Source: Ficedula albicollis (Eukaryota; Chordata; Aves; Passeriformes; Muscicapidae). From it: a DNA stretch of 64,000 nt. Below, one piece after another: positions 54,721 through 64,000 of the stretch (position 1 is the stretch's first letter; every line of letters starts with the position of its first letter). A model generated the notes under the pieces. That model saw nothing but the letters and a program-made list of their open reading frames with translations, ran no database searches and had not been told where the DNA came from. The stretch spans positions 20,153,495 to 20,217,494 of the forward strand of contig NC_021681.1 in assembly GCF_000247815.1 (NCBI RefSeq). The letters run 5' to 3'. Both the position numbers and the translations under genes were made by a program.

Positions 54721-57700
54721 TAATACCAGTGTCTGAGCAAAATGATGATGCCTTTTCTTGACTGTGCCTTAGGGACTAAGGAAATATTTACCTTTTCATC
54801 TCCTACTTTCTTTTTTTCCATGGAGTTGCTTTCCTCCTCACTACAGAATGAGACACAGGGTTTTTCCCATCCACCTGCCCATCCTTACACTTGCCTGTAC
54901 AAATACAGGCGATCATTAAAAGTCACTCCTGCCATTTGATGTCACCCAGAAAACCAAAGGTTAGGAGGAACCATGGAGCATGCCATGGTGGGCAGCGCTT
55001 CTCTGATGCCATCCAGGAGCCAGCATTTCCAAAGATGAATCACTCCTACAAACAGAGAAGGAGATGGTGTAAATCCAGCCCCACAGCAGTTGTGCTTAAG
55101 CCATTGCACCTTTTCTGATCCATGGGGAAGAGGCCTTGGGACAGCAAACTGGAAAATGTCCTGACTTGAAGGGAGCACCTTTTCTGTGCCATTTAGTGGC
55201 CTGGCTTGGCTTCCAGTTACAATCAGCTCAGGACACAATAAAATTAAATATACTAATGGACCAAATTATGGGTTCCTAGAGAAATTTCCCTTTTGGACTA
55301 GAGAAGATCTCAAGAAACTAATGAGTCTCATACTGAGAAAACTTCATCTCTAGGGGTATCTGAATACCAGCTATTGCCATGGAGGTAGAGAGAGATATGC
55401 TTTGGGAAATGATCCTTTGCAATATTTTCCACTAAACAACTACTCCAAAACATGGAGGAAGCCACACATGACTTCAGTGCACTGAGGTGGCTTTGCTGGG
55501 TATCCTAAGGCATCTGACTTATGAATCTGTAGCCCTGCTATAGCAGACTAGTTTCCTTTCCCTATTTTACAGTTTGGAAAGTCCCTGATTTCTCCATCTA
55601 CATTCTCATCTGCTATCAATCATCAATGACAGTGCAGCACTGTTTGTTAATACTGAGATCGCTCTTCTCACTCAGCCTCTGAGCAGATGTCTTCCTTTCG
55701 GCACAGTAAAAAATCCAGCAGCTAAGGCACTACATTTTTATAATCTTCATGGAGCTCATACTTAAAGGAGATTAAAAAGTGGGAAAGCTCCTGTGGAAAA
55801 GCCAGTGTTTTTATATGCAAGTCAGGTTTTTGGTTGTCTATTAGCTGCTGTTATTTTCAGTAGCCAGTGTTTCATTTCTGCTCAGAAGCAAATGCAAGAA
55901 AGCAAGTGAGCAATTTATAATGAAATAATCAATGCTGGTGGTGAATTTGCTGGTGCCTGTGCACTTAGCCTTGCCTATGATAAGAAATTTCTCTTGGGGG
56001 CAGCATTTCTTACAGAGATGGATGGATTTACTTTCTGTCTTCAAAATGTTTACCAGCACATCTAGATTTCCTTCTGCAGCCATACTGCTGGTTGGGGGGC
56101 CAAGAGCTCCCCACACTAATGCCAGCAGGGGAGAATAAAGGCATCTTGAGGTGGAACAGCAGCCCAAATGCAGGCCACTGTCCCTTTCACTTCCCCTGAA
56201 ATTCCTCACTTGGCAGCTTCAGAGGGGCATTCCATGAGAAACTCGCAGTCCACCCAATCGAGCTGTCATGGGATTTAGGAGCCCCTGTTGCTCAGGGTGG
56301 GCTTTGTGGGAGCACCAAAGCCCAGGCTGCCTGCACCAAGCACCAGGGATCACTAATGCTGGGGACTATCTGAAGCCCTGTTCCAACAGTAAGATGAAGC
56401 ACACGGAGCTGAGCTCAGGCTGCTGAGAGCCCAAGTCACTTACTGTCTGCCCACGCAGCTCTGGCTCCTGCCCTAAGCCTCTAAGGGGCTTGTTTTACTG
56501 GTGTGGGACAGGTCTGCTGGTGAGTGTGTAGGTTCTGGGTCAAGCCAAGGTGACAGAGAAAACACAGCCCAGTCATGCTCTGTGCAGGTCAGATGTGGGA
56601 AGCTGTCCCACAAACATGCCAAGAGGTTACAGAGCTATAAATGTTTAATCGGATTTCTCCACATCAGTCCCAGCAGGTGAAGGAAGCCCTGCAAGGAGGA
56701 TGGGAGAAGCAGATGCAGTGTTGGCTGTAATGCTCAGGGCCACGTGCCCTCAAACCCTGTGGATTTCTCAGCAGCACGTGGCCAAACTAGGTGAAAATAT
56801 AGCCAAGGATGGTTAATTAGGAGCCTGGCTGGGAGCAATCTGTGAGGACTCGGCTCTCCTGAGAACTAAATATGAAGAATATGGCTGAGGTTCTACATCT
56901 TGGAAGGAAAGTGCTGATGAGTGAAGGACTGAAGAAACCATGCGGTGTATTGAGAGAGATGAGAGTAAGAGCAGAAGGGCGTTGTTCTCTTACTCAGGGA
57001 ATAGTCAGCAACCTGAACAAACACACAGCACAAAATAAACTGAGGAGCTTTACACCAACGGAACTTCATATTCCACATTCAGGTGAAATGTCAGGAGTTC
57101 AGTATTTACCAACAAAGCTGAGAGGACAATAGATGCTTCTGAATGCAGGCAGAGAGGAAACCAGGCCATTTCTTTCTCTTGTTTTTTCTCTCTTTGAAAC
57201 TGAGGTGACTGATTTTTACCTTGTTTATGTGACCATAAATCAGAAGCAAATTTAGCGAAGGCAAGAAGGTGATGTGGGTGTAGTGTGCTGGAATGCCCGA
57301 GAACCATCCTTATTATTATTAAGCTGTAACTGTATGTGGCACTATAAATCAGCCCACCCTGCTGATAAGGGAATGTTTGGTAACACTACACCTTTTTAAC
57401 AAGCCTGAGACTCGTGGGGTTTATGAGCAACCCATAGCAGTAAATGCCTGAGCTCCTCCTCTGTTGGGAAGAGCCGTGGTTCTTTCCTTCCTGTCACTGT
57501 TGTGGCTGAGCCACAAAAATCCCTCTGCTTTCTTCCCTGATATCCAGATCTCTGTGTTTTGCACTGCTTCTCCGAGCAGGTTGTGTGTTCTGAAGACTTT
57601 GGGTGTCCTTCCAGCAGTTTTCACAGGGGGAACAGAAGACCTCCCTGCAGAAATGAAGTGTAACAAAGTGCAGTCCACCTGAACATGGCTGGTTACCTGT

Positions 57701-58479
57701 GCTCAACACCCATAGGTGTGGATGGGTGAGAATCTCACTGCAGAGTACACATTTCTGTTTGGTGCATCCTACATGTGGAAGATGCTTCTGGCCTTAAATT
57801 CCTCTTCCCATCCACTGCCCCATAGGAAAATTTCCTCTCTTTTGTCTTCTTGCTGGGAACAATTCCCTGCCCTTTTCTGCTGCGCAAGATGCTCCTGCTC
57901 ATCTCAGCAGCATCACTGATCTAACTTGGGGTCTCCCAGCGTCAAAACCAGGAGGCTGAGCTGACTTGCAGGAGCCCCACTGGTGATAATCAGGCATGTA
58001 AGTGGGGCTCAGAGACCTCCTTGTGTGGGGAAACGACTGGTGAGTGAGACAAGGTGCCAGGCAGAGAGAGATCCTTCATCCTTAGCTTCCTGGGGTTGCT
58101 GTCACCCCGGGGCACAAAACCACCAGTGACTTCTTACAAGATGCTCCTGCAAGGGCTTTAAAGCAGGCTTTAAAGATCAGACCTGACACAATGTGGGTGT
58201 TAAAGAGAGGTCATCCTGAAGCCTCTATGTGTGTTGAGAGCAGACTGGCTTGGCATCATGGCCAATGAAGGGGTCTCCTTTTGCCTGTGGTCTGCCTTCT
58301 CATCCTTCACTTCAAACACCGGGGCACTGTTTTCCAGCTGCAATACTCTGCTGGTCTTGGGGGAAGGGAGAACAAGTACTTATCTTTAGTATAAAAAAAA
58401 AAATGAGCTATAGAAACATCATGAAGGGTGTCTAGCCCTTCCCCCCTCAGCCTACAGGAGTAAACATCCTCACTTAGGT
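54721..58479. other. Unique non-coding sequence
   Basis: No supported gene or named repeat. The stretch 55560-55960 is AT-rich and repeat-free and could be another, weaker CNE candidate. The remainder is mixed. Confidence 0.42.
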
Positions 58480-58720
58480 GTGCCTTTTACCATATTAATA
58501 GCTACTTCCCTTTCCGTAATCACTGGGTTATTGCTCAACAAATTGCAGCAACGTTAATAGCCAGTGACCCACAAACTCAGTACAGCATCAAAGGTCGCCG
58601 AGTTATCTCACGCAACGAACTTACTTTTGATGAATTGGTACCATTCCCTGGAACATTCTTACAGTAATTTTAGGAGTCATAACATCTTACCATGTGCTGC
58701 TTTAACTTTTTGACATGGAG
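58480..58720. promoter_or_regulatory. Candidate conserved non-coding element
   Basis: Repeat-free block with CATATTAATAGCTACTTCCC, CCGTAATCACTGGGTTATTG, GCAACGTTAATAGCCAG and GAATTGGTACCATTCCC, plus several CpGs (GTCGCCGAG, CACGCAACG) that are unusual for AT-rich avian intergenic DNA. Retained CpGs in AT-rich sequence are a mild hint of constraint. Confidence 0.35.
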
Positions 58721-60089
58721 CTAAAAATAGCAAGCACTGCACAGCCTGGGAGAACAGCTTCAAGTTCAGATCTGAGCTGAAAATCCCCAGTGTTTTCAGG
58801 CTGTTCGCACGAGCGTTTTGATTTCAACAGACCATAAAGACAAGGTTAAAATGAGAAGTTTGGATATGAGTCCCAAGCAGGAAGGGGACAGGTACAAAAA
58901 ACATTTACCTGAATTAATCTGATTTCTATTTAGAGAATCATAGCATCAAAAGCTGGCACCCAACCTGCAGGCAGAGGCCAGCTCAAAATGATCAGTGATC
59001 ATAAGCAGATGCTGCTGAGGCTTTGGTTGCTGTGCTGTTTGCTGTCTGGGCTGCGTCACCACACGGGTGTCGTTGCCCATCTCGGGTCTCGCTCACCCAC
59101 TACACAACATGTAACACTGCTCACTGCTGCTCGCTGGCCTCACTGGGTGGAGAGAAGGTTGGTTGGGTTTTGCCAAGTGTCTTGAGACCCCTGGGTGGAA
59201 GGTGCCATTATGACTGGTATTGACTGTGGCGATTTGCTGGCTCTCTCCCAGCTCAGCATCCTGCAGGGAAGGCAGGCACTGGGGGAAGTCTTGAGCTCAG
59301 AGGGCAGATGTGTGCCAGGAACCCCAACAAGCGAGGGACGGTGTGAACTCTGCATCCTGTGACCCTGCAGGAGGCCAAGCCAGGATTCACGGCCCTGTGC
59401 CATGGCCTTTCCTGCCCTGGAAAACATGGAAGCTTGGACTATTTCTGTATTACGTTTCCATAACGGCTGTTCCTTGATCTGCCCTGGCTGATCTCACGCA
59501 CCGGGCTGCTCCAGCCCCCCGGGATGGCTGCACTGGGAGCGTGAGGAGGCGGCTCTGCCTTGTTTACGTTTGGAGCGTGAATGCCTGCTCGCAATCCTGT
59601 GGGCTGTTCTGGTTATCAGGCACGGCACTGCTCTGCTGGCAGCTCCCTCCTCTTCAGCTTGTAGCGGGCGATGCGCCGCCTTAGGTAATCCAGTGTGGGA
59701 AGGGTGAACACCCTGCCATTTACTGGCTATTTATACACCCAGATTGGCTTTCTCTGCCTGCCTAACTCCTTTATTTTTAAAGGGGAATGTGAACATTCAA
59801 AAGATGTTTTTTGAAACTAGTCTCTCTCCTCACCTACATGCAGCCAAGGAAATTTTCTGCCCTAGCTCCCACCAAAATTTCCAAGACATATTTCCATGTC
59901 AGAGTAGCCATGAGGCAGGATCCCTACCACTGGGATTGAGGTGAGGGGAAGATGGGGATAAAGATGACAACCATGGCTACAGAGGTGCCAGTGAGGGGAC
60001 AGTAGCCTTTCCCCTTAAGGGCTAAGCCTGGAATATCCTTTCACTAAGGCTTAAAGGCATATTTTGAGGCTGTGCATGCTGTGAAGAGA
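58721..60089. other. Unique non-coding sequence
   Basis: No supported gene. GAGAATCATAGCATC at about 58934 resembles a CR1 tail, but no CR1 body follows. Confidence 0.42.
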
Positions 60090-60173
60090 GGTGGATGGGT
60101 GCAGATGGGATTCCTTGGGTTTGGACTGGCAGGTGGATAGGTGCAGATGGGATTCCTTGGGTTTGGATTGGAG
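60090..60173. repeat. 42-bp tandem duplication
   Basis: The unit GGTGGAT(G/A)GGTGCAGATGGG through TTGGGTTTGGA occurs twice, at 60090-60131 and 60132-60173, with a few differences. Confidence 0.9.
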
Positions 60174-62339
60174 CAGCATGCCTGCTGCTCCGTACTTCTT
60201 GCCATCCGCTGTTAGATGTGATCAGTGCAGGCATTGTGGATCCCACTTGCTAAATCCTGGGCAAGCTCACATGTGATGTTTTGGGGTAATTCAATCCAAG
60301 CTTGTGTTGTGTTTGCTGGGCTGTAGACAGGAAGGAAGATTGTCATGACAGAGTCATTTTCTTCTCCTACCCATCTGTCCATTCCTCCTTTTATAACACA
60401 GATTTCTTGTGTTGTTTCCCACACAAAAAGGAGAAACACCAGCAGAGTGAAGTGCAGCACTGCCCTGGTCCCGTGGCTGGATATGGTTTAGGTAACCAGG
60501 CTGCTCTTTTCTGCCACAGGAGGCTCCTTGGCAAAGCCAATAAAGTAAGAGGAAAATGTTTTGCACTTGCACTGTTTTTCGTGCCAGGAGCTCTCAGCAC
60601 CGTACCCACAACAATGAGCCAGCCTCGCAGTGCTCCTTTGGGGCGGATTAGCACAATCACACACATTTTGGATGGCGATGTTAGAGCCAGTTAAAGTCAA
60701 AATCATTCATTCCGGTATGTCCTGCTGCACTATAATCAGATCAGCTCACCAGGGCACCCAATCCATGTGCTGCAGGATTCTTTTCCTGACTGCTCACAGC
60801 CTCAGCAGGAAGCATAGGATGCTCAGCTGCTCCCTGAAGCTATTTCCCAGATGCTGAAAACACCGGGATTCTGCTGGGACTCATGCAGCAGAAAGTGATT
60901 ATCAGGCTGAGGCGAGAAGCTGGAGAACCTGATAAATTCCCAGTTTCTATTTACTGTTCCCTGAGGACCTATAGAGTGGGAAAAGTGCCCTCCTGGGTGA
61001 TTTTTCCATCAGCTGTGGGCTGGCTGGCAGAGGACCTGTGTGCTGCCAGCGGTGCCTTGGGACATGTCACCAGAGGGCATTGCTGAGACTTGCAGAGCCC
61101 AAACTCGGCTGGGATTGCACCAACAATGCCATGGGGACTCTGAAGAGGGGAATTTCGTGGATTTCACTGTTAACACGATATGGAGCCTACAGGCACCACC
61201 CTAGACATTCCCCAAAGCAGTAACAATCCAGACTGTGGAAAGGTTGGGGTTGGCACAGGAGCTATACAGACAGTGGAGATTTAGGTTACATCTGGTGTTC
61301 CTTGTCTTCATGTGGCCATTGTCCTTTCACAGTGCCAGAAGCCTAAAAATAATGAGAATTAAATTTAAAAAAATGCATATATAAATATGCATCCTCTCAA
61401 TGTAAATTAAGGCCATATTGCAGAAGAAATTGAATCCAAAGAATGCAAAAAGTCAAACAAACAAACAAGCAAGCAACCAAAGAAAACCAATTATTTTTTG
61501 AGGGAGTCAGGAATGAGTAAACAAAACAATGAGTGCCTCTGGCCTCCAGCATGTGTGCACTGGCACTATCACATCTCCCTGGGCTTCCTCTTGGAGTCAC
61601 TCCTGCCTCACCATGATGACCCTCCACACTGTGACCTGTTTCTCTCATTTTAAAACACTTTAATTGTGACGCACTGCTTTGCCTGATGGACCTGGCACCA
61701 GCATTTTTTGGTTGAAGCCATGGACATACCCCAGAAAGATGAGGATTTATTTTTCCATTTTCCTTGCAGAACCCACTTTGGAAGAAATTAATTTCTCCTC
61801 CTCCTTGATTGGCCATGCAGTCTTTCAAGATCTCCCTGCATCATTTGAAAACCAGCATAGATGGTTGGCCTATTGTGAGAAACCACAGGGAGTTTTTAAG
61901 CCGTACAGTAACCAGCTTTAGTTTCACGGGGATGAAAATAGACAATAGTGAGAAGAAGGGGGTTCTGGAGAACTCCAGCTCACTGTTTCCAATTAGGAAG
62001 CGACTTTGGTTCATTCCATTACTGTAGCACATCTTTGTGAGCAGCACAATTTGTCTGAGTCCATGCTCAGGCTCTGCTTCCAAGAAACCTCCCTGCTCAG
62101 CAAAGCACTTCAGCGTGTGCCCCAGTCCTGCTGAAATCATCGAGCTCCACGCAAATGCTCCAAGGGGATCCCAAACTTTCCAGCCTCCCCTGAGGCAGCA
62201 TCTCCCAGCCTGCGGGATGGGGAGGCGGAGGCAGTGCCCTGGTAGCCAGTGAATGGTCTCGGTGCTGCCTTGCACCACCTGGCTGCAGAGCTCGTCTCCC
62301 CGTACTTTAACCCAAGCCCAGCCTAAGCACAGGCCACTC
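60174..62339. other. Unique non-coding sequence
   Basis: No supported gene. A (CAAA)n-type tract lies at about 61454-61478. Confidence 0.42.
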
Positions 62340-62760
62340 TGTTGCTTTCAGCACCTTCTTACCCAAACTGCAACACAGTCCGCCTGACTTGTAACACTGA
62401 TGAATTTACTATTTACTGTAAATCTCATAGCCACTTCCTGGCTAATTTTACAGATTTTAGCCAAGGATTATTCATGCTTCTGGCCAAGTACTCTCCTACG
62501 TCAGTGCGGGTGGAAGAATCCGTCCCTCATTTATTGTCCTTCCTAGTTTATTGCCTTTGTTTTTCTTTTCACAGATTAATTACAAACATCTCACTCTGTG
62601 AACTCCCACTGTATGGTGGCTGTGTGATCTCAGCGCCATGAATTATAGATGCCTGACATATCACACCAAGCTATTATGATTTTTTTTTCCACAAGCAAGC
62701 TATGAATAATGAAAAGGATCTATTAAATTTATAATATTCTCTATCTTTGGTATAGGAACG
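62340..62760. promoter_or_regulatory. Candidate conserved non-coding element next to the GC-rich end
   Basis: Repeat-free, AT-rich, with GATGAATTTACTATTTACTG, GGCTAATTTTACAGATTTTA, a CRE-like TACGTCA at 62497-62503, ACAGATTAATTACAAAC and CATGAATTATAGATG. It lies directly upstream of the CpG-rich segment, so it could be a promoter-proximal element if a gene starts there. Confidence 0.33.
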
Positions 62761-62929
62761 GGAAGGCAAAGCCTGATGATGCCTTTTATCGCCCTCCCCT
62801 CCCTCTCTGGGCTCGGGCAGCTCAGACAATGTGAGTCTCAATATGGACTCTGTGTATTTAGGAGAAATTATTGATGTTGTTGAGATTTCAGCCTTGGGGT
62901 CCTTCCGTCAGTCGCACGGGGGTATCTCA
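62761..62929. other. Transition zone into CpG-rich DNA
   Basis: Composition rises from AT-rich to GC-rich with no gene recognised. Confidence 0.35.
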
Positions 62930-63171
62930 CGCTTTTATTGAAATCGCTGGGGAGTGTGGCCGCTGTGCAAGGGACTATGGCTGACACGGGCCCACCACCC
63001 GCTCCTGTGCCAGCGGCCTCTGCCTCCTTTTCTGGCGCATCCTGCGGGAAGGGTGGAGGTAGAGGAGGTGTTTAAATGGAGGGGAGGGAGGTTGTGACAA
63101 GCAGCTGAGAGGTGGCCACGTGAGAGGAGGGTATGGACCCCCACGGATGAGAACGGTGACCCTTAGCCGCC

Positions 63172-64000
<829 letters not shown>

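Noticed and set aside
58934..58955. CR1 tail (GAGAATCATAGCATC)
   Set aside because: No CR1 body follows the tail-like word on either side.
62935..63144. Minus-strand 69-codon frame in the CpG-rich segment
   Set aside because: GC-rich DNA is naturally stop-poor. The peptide has no domain and no supporting promoter or splice structure on that strand.

Overview
The window looks like non-coding nuclear DNA from a bird. The main evidence is at least seven recognisable CR1 LINE 3' fragments, most with the ATTCTATG-type 3' end, plus one short solo-LTR-like element and some worn amniote repeats. A songbird is my best guess from the wording of the CR1 copies, but that is inference. I find no protein-coding gene, rRNA, tRNA or CRISPR array that I can support. 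Every long open frame comes from a homopolymer, a minisatellite or a microsatellite. No bacterial-style operons are present, and I see no new enzyme or defence system.

Layout. Positions 1-7503 are mostly unique sequence with a nested tandem duplication (808-1463), an LTR-like element (4917-5193) and a plus-strand CR1 tail (5464-5597). Positions 7504-13689 are dominated by a 17-bp C-rich minisatellite locus that appears twice with identical flanks (7551-9486 and 12776-13689). The copies are separated by a 3,289-base run of pure G, and a further 359-base G run lies inside the first copy. This is best read as an assembly fault over one hypervariable locus. Positions 13690-26472 hold unique sequence, a CR1 fragment, a 197-bp and a 102-bp tandem duplication, and a perfect GTGA microsatellite of 979 bp (18699-19677). 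A 27-bp minisatellite at 26473 runs directly into a 748-base G run (26594-27341).

From about 27.3 kb to 62.8 kb the sequence is quiet. It has scattered CR1 fragments and two more tandem duplications that include CR1 sequence (42893-43114 and 47836-48661). It also has several AT-rich blocks, rich in TAAT-type cores and poor in repeats, that read like conserved non-coding elements, densest at 52-59 kb and 62.3-62.8 kb. If that reading holds, this is an intergenic or intronic regulatory landscape. The last kilobase turns sharply GC- and CpG-rich (about 62930-63437), like the edge of a CpG-island promoter, and is cut off by a G run that continues to the window end.

The most useful results are three. 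The five pure-G tracts are probably not genomic, and two of them are flanked by re-reads of upstream sequence. The 17-bp minisatellite is present in two lengths. A CpG-island-like region, possibly a gene start, is hidden beside the final G tract.
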